From the NCBI GenBank assembly GCA_038373885.1, contig JAWZYV010012396.1:1426001-1490000 (forward strand): a stretch of DNA of 64,000 bases, written 5' to 3'. How positions within the stretch are numbered: position 1 is the first letter of the stretch; each line of letters opens with the position of its first letter. Below are positions 46,038-55,459 of the stretch, piece after piece. Under the pieces are notes generated by a model, which saw only the letters and a list, made by a program, of their open reading frames with translations, was not told the DNA's origin and searched no databases. A program made the translations under genes and the position numbers. Source of the stretch: Cheiracanthium punctorium (taxonomy: Eukaryota > Arthropoda > Arachnida > Araneae > Cheiracanthiidae).

Positions 46038-46181
46038 CTTTAACTTGTTGGATCAATGTTCCAGCTGTCATCAACAGCTCCGTAGACTGTATGGGCGGAT
46101 ATTTTTCTAGTATACTTCTCAGTATCCTGAGTACCTCTCCTAGCCTCTCGTGTGCAGCTACCCGCATTGTTTCAGTTTTAT
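46038..46181 (-). CDS. ARHGAP45: ARHGAP29/45-type RhoGAP, middle exon
   Basis: This 144-nt exon lies on the minus strand, with acceptor TTTTAACAG before 46181 and donor AAAG/GTAGTT after 46038. It enters and leaves in phase 1. The single base carried over from the exon at 49255 completes a GAT codon, giving ...HPER-DKTETMR. It encodes the most diagnostic segment of the gene, AAHERLGEVLRILRSILEKY, followed by PPIQSTELLMTAGTLIQQVK. Human ARHGAP45 has a closely similar stretch (HECLGEALRV, SKYPLLNTVE, TAAGTLIAKVK, recalled from the family) and ARHGAP29 a more distant one. Preservation of phase across a 3.1 kb intron and the exact join of conserved helices argue strongly for a functional exon rather than a chance ORF. 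It is too short to stand out as an ORF. Confidence 0.82.
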
Positions 46182-46501
46182 CTGTTAAAACAAAAGTGTA
46201 TAATAATTAGCAGTACTCACACTTAAAATATAATTCGGATAAAGAACGTCTAACCTTGGTTTAGAGATAGCGAATGAATTATTCCAAATCTACCCATGCA
46301 CAAATTGTTCAGGATAAAATGGATACATATGATCTCAGATTAATTCTATTGAGTCGTGTACTTTGTGGAATGGCTGGTAAACTAGTATTTATGAATCTTT
46401 GGCAACAAAACGTGAGTACTTTACTCGACTGTGACTGATAGTAAAAATATATAAATTTATTCTGATTTTATGAACATTCAAATGTTTTTGCGTTTTGTGT
46501 G

Positions 46502-46690
46502 TTATGGCAAGCCTTCACGGGGAGCATCTGCCTACGGGGGGGATGCCATGGCCGGAGGACTTTTTAAGGGGTTTTAACGCGTATTCACGTTGCATCTGGA
46601 GAAAAACGCCGACAACTCCAGACAGTTAGATCGACAGCTGTGAACGCTGGACTTTCGCACTTCGGCATCTACATGTTCAGTATGAACGTT
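46502..46690 (-). mobile_element. SINE copy in a RhoGAP intron
   Basis: A Ser/Leu-type family member with CTGTCGATCTAACTGTCTGG on the minus strand and GGCAAGCCTTCACGGGGAGC at the far end. The tRNA head is truncated near CATGTTCAG. Confidence 0.6.
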
Positions 46691-47178
46691 TAAGGGGAAA
46701 AAAATCGAAATTATTTAATTAAGACTATATCTATATATAATACTGATTTATATTATTACTATAGCTATCTATAAAAAATTATTACAACCAGCCTAGATTT
46801 CTCCGTGTTTAATTGCGTGTTTGTCTGTTACGCATTGGACGTTAGTCTAAAGGGCGTAGCGGGTATACCGTGATATACAGACACAATTAGGAGGCCCAGG
46901 GCGCAAGTACTTGCTCCCCTGACAAAAATTTATGGAAGATAGTATTTAAGTTTAAGCCAATATGAAATCACTTACACGTATCTCGTAATCTACGTATATG
47001 AAATCACCTACAACATAAATCATACATTAAAATCTCGAACACGTCATTTTAAAGAACATTTTAGATTAAACGCATAAAATATTTCAAAAAATAATTATTC
47101 ATAAAATAAATGAAATTTTTATCTCTCTGGAAATGAAGAAAAAAATTATCTCAGCAAATTTTTTTAGTTTTACTAAAA

Positions 47179-47233
47179 TTTGGTGCTATTAATAAAGGGT
47201 CATACTTCGTGAACCTTTATTAATAGCACCAAA
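47179..47233. repeat. Perfect 20-bp-stem hairpin
   Basis: TTTGGTGCTATTAATAAAGG (47179-47198) and its exact reverse complement (47214-47233) are separated by a 15-nt loop. Located in the RhoGAP intron. It may be the core of a small palindromic element. Confidence 0.85.
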
Positions 47234-47567
47234 GTCAAAACTACACGTAAGTCAAGACTCTGCTGATAATTAATTCTAAATTCGGGGTCAGAGTTTTTTC
47301 TCTGCTCGTGTAATTTTAACAAACACCGAGCTACACCGAGTGGTGATTGGGCGAATGCCGCGTCAGCATTTTATGCTGTACCGAAATGATGCCGCTAGCC
47401 GATACCGGCTGACACTTTTCGTTGGTTTGGCATTGGACTGACCGATGTCCAGAGATACCGGCATGGCTGGCATGTCAAAAGAAAAAAAAAAAAAACTCAT
47501 AGGTAATAAACAAGGAAGCGGACAGTATGAACCTGCGCTCTAATGGAAGTCGATTTTTACCCGTAAG

Positions 47568-47695
47568 CAGGGGCGCCCGACACGGTAAGCATCGCATCGG
47601 GGCGCCATTTCGAACTCAAAAGCTTGAAAAAAGTATAAAAGGGGGCGCCATTTTTACGTTTGCAGGTGGCGCCGCGTACCCTAGGGTAGCCCCTG
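47568..47695. mobile_element. 128-bp hAT MITE
   Basis: Ends CAGGGGCGCCCGACACGG and CCTAGGGTAGCCCCTG. The perfect 8-bp duplication cccgtaag lies at 47560-47567 and 47696-47703. GGGGCGCCATTT occurs twice inside. The same family is present, broken, at 357-617. It is intronic in the RhoGAP gene. Confidence 0.92.
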
Positions 47696-48007
47696 CCCGT
47701 AAGACAGCAGTTCTCAACATTATGAGAAGCCTTAAGATTATAACAAGACTGCCGCTAAAAATAACGGGGCTCCATATACCCATTTCAATGCTCCTATTTT
47801 AAGGCGGCTCCACCTTTTCTTTCACATACATATACATGCTTCAAAATGAATGTTTTCGAACTGGCACACATATGTGGTGTTATAGTTTTTAGCACCTTTC
47901 AATGTAATCTTACTCAGTAAATTGAAGTTAGTACAAAAATATATTTTAAAAGAATCTTTATACGGTACAAAATGAATAATTCGTAACGTCTGAAACCGTA
48001 AGCGTTA

Positions 48008-48744
48008 TACAGAATGTCACAAAAAATGTGGTAGCGGGCTTACATTCTTTATCTATAAGGGATAAGTGGGGAGTGTAAATTGAAGAAATATTCAAAATAA
48101 GGTCGGAAATAAGACGCCTTTAAGAAAAAAATATGTCCCTCGTTCATTTACAAAAAGTTAAACTTTTGAATTTTGTATACGACCCCCGTACAAAAACATT
48201 CGTAGTTAGTAAAATGTGTCCCTTATACTAATGAGGTGATGTACCAAATTTGTGCATTTCATCATACAACGTCTCAGAGATATCTTTAAAAAAAGATGAT
48301 CGGGGTCTATACTTGATTTTCAATATAAAGGTTTATTGCTAGAGTGGAAGAAAAGATTTTCTTTCGTCATTTCTGTACGACCCCTGAAATGTTACCATTC
48401 GACGTGATTTGTTTCTTACGAGAGCCATGGAAAAGTGGTTTAAGTCAGCGTTATATTTATCTTCATATCTTTGACACTTTTGAAGGTATAGTTCTCAAAT
48501 TTTTGTATGTCACCTGATGAGTGTATGGGGCACATTTTATTAATTGGGAATTTTTTTGTACGGGGCCGTATACAAATTTAAAAAGTGTAACTTTTAGAAA
48601 ATGAACGAGAGAAATTTTTTCTTAACGGAGTCTTATTTCCGACCCTAATTTGAACATTTTTTTCAATTTACTCTGCCCACTTATCTCCAGTAGATAAAGA
48701 ATTAAAGCCCGTTACCACCCTGTACCGCCTTTTGGGACACCCTA
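48008..48744. mobile_element. Foldback-type element with ~230-bp inverted ends
   Basis: The left arm (48008-48240) and right arm (48510-48744) are imperfect reverse complements over about 230 bp. Paired blocks include ATTCTTTATCTA/TAGATAAAGAAT, CCCTCGTTCATTT/AAATGAACGAGAG, and TATACGACCCCCGTACAAAAA facing TTTTTGTACGGGGCCGTATA. The termini (TACAGAATGTCACAAAAA and TTTTGGGACACCCTA) lie next to TA, consistent with a Tc1/mariner-like MITE. Non-coding. Confidence 0.83.
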
Positions 48745-49254
48745 TATATTTACAATGAATTCTCAATAAGTGCAATTGAACAAGGGGGGGAGGATGAACT
48801 TCGACAGAAGAAGTTCCGTATTTAAAAATTAAAATACAACAATAATACCAGCATTCGTCATACATATAATATCTGCATTGTTGCGTTGTAGGATGGAATA
48901 AAGGTATTCTTTAGTAAATTTTTCGAAGACATAAACTTTGAGAGATTAAAACACATATTAAGATGTCTTTTTTTCTGTTATATTGTTATTCATTTGTTTT
49001 TGAAAAGCAGCTTTGTGGCTCACGATCCTGGCCCCAGTAATAAGGGACCAGTGCCCCTCCTTCTCTCCCCCCCCCTCGAAAACACAGCGGACCTGGATTT
49101 TAGCATCGGTAACCGACACCCATACGATACCACACCGATACATATCAGGACATTCATCCGGCATTGCTGATTGCTCGCCGGCAAATGGCTGCCAAAAAAA
49201 AAAAAAGATTTCGCTTTTTTGGATTTCGTAGTCCGCGTTTAGTCGAGCACAGAC

Positions 49255-49516
49255 CTCTTTCTGGATGGAATATCCGTCTGAGCTTGCCGAGGGCCTCTTT
49301 GAAACTCCTGACGTCATGTGTCAGTACTATGATGTCCTCCTGTTCGACCACGTGACTTTCGGCGGACCCTTCGCTGCTCACGGAGTTCATAGAGAGGGAC
49401 CGGGCTCCTGCGCTGGCATTACTGACCGTCCTACTGGCCACAGGGTCCGGCGCGGGTGTGGGAGCGTCCATTCTCGACACTCGACGGACAGTGTAAGTCT
49501 CCTCAGAGGGATAGCT
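49255..49516 (-). CDS. ARHGAP45: ARHGAP29/45-type RhoGAP, upstream exon (N-terminal region)
   Basis: This internal exon reads on the minus strand from an acceptor (CTTTATTTTCAG) at 49517-49518 to a donor (AGAG/GTCTGT) after 49255. It is 262 nt: 87 codons plus one base. It encodes a Ser/Ala-rich low-complexity stretch and then the segment DIIVLTHDVRSFKEALGKLR. From memory of the family this matches the helix preceding the F-BAR region of human ARHGAP45 (HMHA1) and ARHGAP29, where a DV-R-F-x-x-x-L-x-K-L pattern occurs. The frame stays open past the donor only into non-conserved Lys/Phe-rich intron sequence, so the donor is preferred. No initiator Met is fixed: the frame is open to the acceptor, so an earlier exon probably exists to the right and was not found. 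Family members are Rho GTPase-activating proteins that regulate actin. The assignment rests on this exon plus the next two. Confidence 0.72.
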
Positions 49517-51790
49517 CTGAAAATAAAGAAGTAAAAAAAATTATAACATAAAAATACTTAAATAGTTCTGCGTATATAAATTACACAAGTTAGAAAGCTA
49601 GAAAATATAAAATATATCTTTTTCATATGCAAAAAACATGGCCTGGGCTAAGATGACAAAATTTTTAAACAAAAATTGATGACATGTTATAAATTGAGCG
49701 ATCTTCTCAAATGATTAGTTAAAGTATACTGCAACGGCAATTTTAGAAATTGTGTGCATACTAACTAATTGATGCACCCGTTCTTCGCACGGGAAGAACC
49801 AAACACTCGCATTTGAAAGTAATTTATTAGATCGGAGCTGCCAAATTTCCCACCTGACGATTACATTTACATTTTAGAGTTAACCGAAACTAAAATAAAT
49901 CACTTTGCTTTGTAAAACTTTGCACTATTTTGCTTCTTAGGATAGCTGAGGAAGCATGCGCGTAGCTGAAAGCTTCACACATGGACCAAAATTCAAAGAA
50001 ATAATCAAGATTTTGTAAAATAGCACACAAAAAAAGCACTCAACAATCGAGACGTACGTTTCGGAGGTGTGTGTATGTGTGTGTGTGTGTGTGGGGGGGG
50101 GTTAGTCCTTCATCAGCCAAAATTCACAGACAGCAACCGCAGAAGAGCGGGGATTTTTTCAGTCGTCTGGTCGTTAAGTACCTTTTTTGTATGCTATTTT
50201 ACAAAGCTTTAATCATTTCTCATGTAAAACGGTAGTTTTTTGTTAACGGTGTTGTTCGAAAAAATCATGTGATTTTGGTACATAAGTACAAATAAACTAA
50301 TTATGCCAGGCACTTCAAAATTTTGAAACTGTCTCTTTACAAGCTGTATTCAGGGGCGTAGCCAAGGGGGGGAGTTAGGGGGGTCATAACCCCCCATGAG
50401 ATATTTTTGCTATACAAAATTTATATTCTTCACTACATTATCACACTCACGTATACATATATATGAGTTGTAGTAGTCGTAAACTCCCCCCTCCCCATGA
50501 AAAATTTCTGGCTACGCCCCTGGTGTACTACATACTGAAATAAATCTGTATCGGTTTCAAAACTTTTAGAAAAAATTCTTAAAAATCGGAAATTTTCGCA
50601 AAGCGCGTCGAGACTCTTCGAAAAATCTTGCAGCTTAGATCCATGTTTAAGAATTTTTTCTGAAAATTTCACAAAAGCCACAGCTTTTCCGCTTATGGCA
50701 GTGTGTAAAGCAGCTTATGAACAACCATCTGGAATTTTTGTCTTCGACATACACCCTTAAGACAGTGTTTACATGCTTTGCGTAATTAATAAGTTATCTT
50801 TACGGACAACATAATTGGTTTATAATAAAACATATTTGTTCACCGAACCAGCAAGCAATTAGAAATATCAGCAATTTAGTTAATTGCCGATTGTATTCGA
50901 ATTGAGTAAGAACATTGAACAGGTTTCATCAATACCAACGCTAGCTAATAATTAATATCCCTCCCCTTCCCCAAAAAATAAACAACCAATTAACACTGAG
51001 AGTATTCTGCCAACAACAAACCCGTCAAACATTTCATCATAACCGAGGTGAAAAAAATGTATAATAAATAAACAAATAAATGAGAAAAAGTGAAAGCCCA
51101 CCTTTCAACAATACTCCATTGACAGTGCTCAACAATGGGGTAAAAATCATCTGCCACAAAAACCAACAGTTATGATAAAAGAATTAAATCCCGTAAAACC
51201 GACCACGTATATTATTTCCTCGCCATTTTTTTTCTTTTCCACCAATAAAAGAAACAGAAAACAGAATGACGAGTGGGAATATAAAAAAAAAGAAGGATTT
51301 GCTGTTTTGAAAGGGAATTTTTTTCATTCAACAGCCTAAACGTCCGTGGTCACACAGGAAGAGAGGCTAATATCATACGCGTACACCTGTACTGCGAAGT
51401 CATACCCATTGTTGGAAGGACATGTAAAAGTTAAAAAAAGGAGAAAGTGTGGAACCATCGAATAATCGATCCATATAATAAATAGAAGCAAGCAGATGGA
51501 TTCTTTCACGTTTCATGTTAATGCGTTTTTATATTTAGACTACGTCATGGACGGCCGGCGATGCAGTCAAAAAAATAAATAAAAAATAATAGAAACTCGG
51601 ACTGAGAGAGAGCTATTGTTTAGAACGAGAGTCGAGCCAATCTTGGCGGGTTTAAAATATACACGTGCTTATAAATATGTAAACATTTGTAATGATCAAA
51701 CGTAATGCTATTGTTAGGTTATAGATGGATTAGAAAAAAAGCAGGAAAAGATATTGGGCAGTTATAGATGCCAATGCTGGTTCAATTTTT
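49517..51790. other. DNA upstream of the first visible RhoGAP exon
   Basis: Likely intron or 5' region of the RhoGAP gene. It contains a possible mutated Helitron 3' hairpin on the minus strand (CCCGTGCGAAGAACGGG at 49777-49793), a (GT)n run (50075-50093) and one MITE (50351-50522). No upstream exon could be recognised. Confidence 0.4.
50351..50522. mobile_element. CAGGGGCGTAGCC-family MITE copy
   Basis: Ends CAGGGGCGTAGCCAAGG and TTCTGGCTACGCCCCTG are well preserved. The flanking 8-mers (gctgtatt, gtgtacta) do not match, so the duplication has decayed or an end has been exchanged. Confidence 0.8.
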
Positions 51791-51794
51791 TCTA

Positions 51795-52515
51795 ACCCAG
51801 TGATTGTGATTTACTCTAGTGCCACGAAGTAGCAGATCTGGGTTGCTATAGAAACTATTGTAGATTTGATCATTTTTTAAGCGCCTTGACTGCGATTTAC
51901 TCTAGTGTCCCGATGTACCAGATCTGGATTGCTATAGAAACCACAGTCAATTTGATATTTTAAACGCCTTGATTGAGATTTACTCTAGTATCCCCGAAGT
52001 ACCAGATATGAGTCGCTATCGAAACCACAGTCAATTTCATTTTTTAAACCCCTTGATTGTGATTTACTCTAGTGCCCCCGAAGTACCAGATCTGAGTTGC
52101 TATAGAAACCATTGTAGATTTGATAATTTTTTAAGCGCCTCGATTGCGATTTACTCTAGTGTCCCGATGTACCAGATATGGACTGCTGTAGAAACCATCG
52201 TCAATTTGATTTTTTTAAGCGCCTTGATTGTGATTTACTCTAGCGCCCCCGAAGTACCAGATCTGGATTGCTATAGAAGCCACTGTCAATTTCATTTTTC
52301 AAACGCCTTGATTGTGATTTATTCTAGTGGCCCGAGATCTGGGTTGCTATAGAAACTATTGTAGATTTAATAATTTTTTGAGCGTCTTGATTGCGATTTA
52401 CTCTAGTGTCTCCGATGTGCGAGGTCTGTGTTGCAATGGAAACCATTGTCAATTTGATTTTTTAAAAGACTTTATTGTGATTTACTCTAGTATCCCCGAT
52501 GTACCAGATTCAACT
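51795..52515. repeat. Tandem array, ~85-bp unit, 9 copies
   Basis: Each unit holds GATTTACTCTAGTG, a short C-rich stretch, TACCAGATCTGG, TTGCTATAGAAACCA and TTTTTTAAGCGCC. Starts near 51806, 51892, 51975, 52060, 52147, 52230, 52314, 52395 and 52480. Units are 80-90% alike by eye, so the array is old. The 127-codon plus frame 51969-52352 follows unit boundaries and is a by-product of the repeat. Confidence 0.88.
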
Positions 52516-52519
52516 AGAG

Positions 52520-52969
52520 CGGGTCTTCACTGGAAAAAAAAAAGCGCTATTTTTACTTGTAGTCAGAAAATACCTAGGGAGTGGGTCTTAGGGCCCTGAT
52601 CCCCTAGCGAAATTTGGATTTTGTCAACTTTGGGTGAAACTTTGTCAACTTTGGGCAACTTTTGGCGAAATTTGGATTTTGTAAATGAATGTCAACAATC
52701 CAGGCTTTTTATGACATTATACCTTCTCCACCTTCAGGGGCCTCTGATCTTTTTTCCCTGGCTACGTGCTTTCCTGTATGTTTTGCTCTGTTATAGTTAT
52801 TGGTAGTTACAAGACGATGCTAAAAAAATGCAGCTCATTGTGTTGTATTTACAAATTACTATAACAAAGCGTGTGGGTCAATTTACCGAATTTTTTTTCG
52901 GTGTAACTACACTAATTTCATAAGGATTTGCGTACTTCACTTGAGCAAGAGAGAGAGATATAGATAGAT

Positions 52970-53002
<33 letters not shown>

Positions 53003-53335
53003 TAGAGAGATTGAGAGAGAGCTTTGCTCAATTCAGCAAAATATTTTTCTTTCAAAAAACGTTTGGTTGAAGATATTTTAACATAATAATTCTATTGGAT
53101 TAACAAAGCATTTTTACGATGCAAATAAAAACAACCAAAAAGAAACAAATAAAATTATAAAAAAGGTAATAAATGATTTTTATTGCGTAGGAAACACATA
53201 TAAGAATGTAATTAAGTTAAAGATGTAATGTTTAAAAAGAAATACTAAGCATTCTATGATAGTATGAAGCCGATCAATGGCCGATTAGACAAGACACTGA
53301 ACATTAGTAGATGAATGAAGTGTTAAGATTCAGGG
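52520..53335. other. Intergenic DNA with (GA)n
   Basis: The segment 52570-52680 has repeated TTTGTCAACTTTGGG pieces. A purine run of GAGA/GATA lies at 52944-53022. No gene recognised. Confidence 0.5.
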
Positions 53336-53337
53336 CT

Positions 53338-53490
53338 CTGGCCTACCGCGCGGCTGTCGATCTAACAGTCCGCAGTTTTGGGAATTTTTCTCCAGCTATA
53401 ACGAATACGCCTTAGAACTCTCTTAAAAAGTCCTCTGCCCAAGGTATTCTTCTCTTTGGCGGATAGCCCTAATGTGCCCTGGTGATTGTT
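53338..53490 (+). mobile_element. SINE fragment, plus orientation
   Basis: GGCTGTCGATCTAACAGTCC, TTTTTCTCCAGCTATAACG and TTAAAAAGTCCTCTGCCCAA are the reverse complement of the Ser/Leu-type SINE body seen at 3160-3363. The tRNA head is missing. Confidence 0.6.
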
Positions 53491-53622
53491 ATTTTGCCCT
53501 AATAAAAATAACTAAGTACGTAGAGAATAAAAGTGGCGATGAAAGAGAATTTAAAAAAAATCTGCATATGGGTATGTTATGAGGACAAAAAAAAAAAGGT
53601 TGGTAAGGTTCTACCAGCTTTT

Positions 53623-53819
53623 ACAGTAGAACCTCCATGTAACGAATTTCTGAAAACCGAAAATCATGTTCGTAATTCCGAAAAATTCGTTATAGTGAAA
53701 TTTTATAATGCTTAATTGTCCTAGTACATGATTTTCTCTTCAGAAATATTTTATTATTATTCTGAAATATTACAAAAACTGAACGAGTTTAGTTTCTCGT
53801 TAAAAACAAAATTTTACTG
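53623..53819. mobile_element. Probable pogo/Tigger-type MITE
   Basis: Starts CAGTAGAACCTCCATGTAAC and ends AAAATTTTACTG between TA dinucleotides. The start is typical of pogo-like elements. ACGAATTTC...GAAAAATTCGTTATAG forms an inverted pair near the left end. The terminal repeats are only loosely matched, so the right boundary is tentative. Confidence 0.5.
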
Positions 53820-54224
53820 TACATGTATTTGTAGAAATCTGGTCCAGCTTGTTCATTGTCTTGGTATAACATCGCGGGAAGGTGCATAAAAACACCAGAA
53901 TTCAACAACGCTGTAATAATTATGCCGTTGTCCATTAATGAGGTAATGACAATTCAGCTTAACCATCTTTCTCTGCGAAACTGAACAGCAACAATAATAA
54001 AACTAATTTTCATATAAGAAGAAATTCATATTCTATATCCCTATGTAGAAATTATGTCGCTGAACAATTCTTTTTAAGGCAAAAACTGTAAAAAAAAAAA
54101 AAAAAAGCTTTCTAAAATTTTTGCATCTAGAACAACCGATTGAAAGAATTGTAATGACTGCATAAATAAATCTGTAAACAAAAAATTTTGGGTTTTAAAA
54201 AATTTATTAAAATCGCTGGTCATA

Positions 54225-54415
54225 CACTGCAAAAAAAGTCTGTTAAACTGACAAAAAAAAACTGTCAGCCAGGACGCCAGTTTATTTCCTTATATTTTAC
54301 TGAAGTCTTTCGTATTTTTTCCTTATACGGAGATTTCTGTAAAATAAACTGAGAATCTGTAAAATTGATGGAAGACTTCTGCAAAACAAACAAACAAACA
54401 AACAAACAAAAGAAA
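54225..54415. mobile_element. Truncated copy of the CACTGTAAAA MITE
   Basis: CACTGCAAAAAAAGTCTGTT and GCCAGGACGCCAGTTTATTT match 16223-16440. The right end dissolves into an (ACAA)n microsatellite (54385-54425) that joins a piggyBac-like MITE fragment. Confidence 0.7.
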
Positions 54416-54429
54416 CAAACAAAAAAAAA

Positions 54430-54540
54430 CACGGTTTCTAGATTTGTGGCACGCAATGAACGTTTCGATCGTCCGCCATCTTGCTGGTAGTTAAGTCGAG
54501 CGATGCAGCATTGGGAAAGGGTTGCCCCTCAAAGGGTTAA
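54430..54540. mobile_element. piggyBac-like MITE, copy 5 (fragment)
   Basis: Right-hand ~110 bp of the family, with CCGCCATCTTGCTGGTAGTT and GTTGCCCCTCAAAGGG, ending in TTAA at 54537-54540. A short internal deletion removes the GGCAACGGCTGCCC block present in other copies. Confidence 0.75.
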
Positions 54541-54763
54541 AGTAAACGGCGGCAGCGGCGAGCGAGCAGTGCTATCCATTCCGTACAGAACTTTCCTTTG
54601 ATGTTGCAAATGTCGCCTTTGACTTTTCCTCAAAAAGTATTCGTTGTATCCAAATAGTGCAAGAAACTTTTCTTCTTGACCTTTTTATGCGCTTTAAAAT
54701 GAGATCTCAACGAAGTTTGTACGATGAAAACGATGATAATGCGAAGTTTCCATTGGCTTAGCC

Positions 54764-55447
54764 CAGGGATGGGCAAACTTTTTCGGTCGCGGGCCAAAAA
54801 TCGAGAAAAAAAAAATAGTTTGGCGGGCCAAGATAAATTTTTCTAAAATTTAAAAACAATATACAAGTGTTACAATTTAAATATGTTAATGAGATGAATG
54901 AAATTGCGATTTCATTTTTAAAAGTTCCTTATATTGAGGTTCGAAGTGAGATGCACTGATTCTAAGGAACGAGGCTAAATGCTCATCTGTCTGTCTACTT
55001 CTGAAAGAATTCTCTCTAAGGTTCATAGTCGAAAACACTTGTTCCCATATATAAGATGAAGCAAACATAGCACTGATTTTCTGGGCGTGAGATATTAAAT
55101 TTGGGAAACTTACTTTCGATAATGATTTGTAAAACTCTGGCATATTTAGAAACAACTGCTTGAGATGATTGTTAGATTGCAATTCAATTAATTTAAGCTG
55201 CACATCTGACCCCACTGCTTCCCAATTTACGTTGAAAGGCATGGTAAAAATATCCAATTCTGTTTGAATGGCACCGAAATCTTGAAATCTGCGTTCGAAC
55301 TCAAAGTGCACTTTTTTCAAGCCATCTTCATTATATGGATTTATAATATATAAATATATATATTCTTTCAATTTCTGTCTGACCGGCAAATTAAAATCCC
55401 ATCCGCGGGCCGGATTTGGCCCGCGGGCCGTAGTTTCCCCATCCCTT
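54764..55447 (-). mobile_element. hAT element with residual transposase
   Basis: A 684-bp insertion flanked by the perfect 8-bp duplication gcttagcc (54756-54763 and 55448-55455). Ends CAGGGATGGGCAAACT and AGTTTCCCCATCCCTT form the terminal repeats, followed inwards by GCGGGCCA motifs on both sides. It carries the transposase fragment described separately, so it is an internally deleted hAT copy. Confidence 0.93.
54886..55389 (-). pseudogene. hAT transposase C-terminal fragment
   Basis: An open frame of 167 codons on the minus strand fills most of the 54764-55447 element. Residues ~60-150 contain the hAT C-terminal dimerisation hallmark: FASSYIWEQVFSTMN, then RSRQTDEHLASFLRIS. Before it lies FNVNWEAVGSDVQLKLIELQ, typical of the GTF2IRD2/ZBED5/EPM2AIP1-like hAT (Charlie-type) proteins that dominate arthropod annotation. 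Full proteins are roughly 600 residues with a BED finger and RNase H-like core, both missing here. The start Met is arbitrary. No frameshift within the fragment implies a fairly recent deletion. Confidence 0.88.
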
Positions 55448-55459
55448 GCTTAGCCCTTC

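Larger units (their letters stand above)
46182..49254 (-). other. RhoGAP gene intron with several inserted repeats
   Basis: This 3.07 kb intron separates the exons ending at 49255 and beginning at 46181. It holds a tRNA-related SINE fragment (46502-46690), a 20-bp-stem hairpin (47179-47233), a 128-bp hAT MITE (47568-47695) and a ~740-bp long-terminal-inverted-repeat element (48008-48744). A minus-strand open frame over 49154-49254 is read-through past the donor. Confidence 0.65.

Noticed and set aside
51969..52352. 127-codon repeat protein
   Set aside because: The frame follows an ~85-bp tandem array with irregular unit length, so the frame is lost between some units. It is non-coding.
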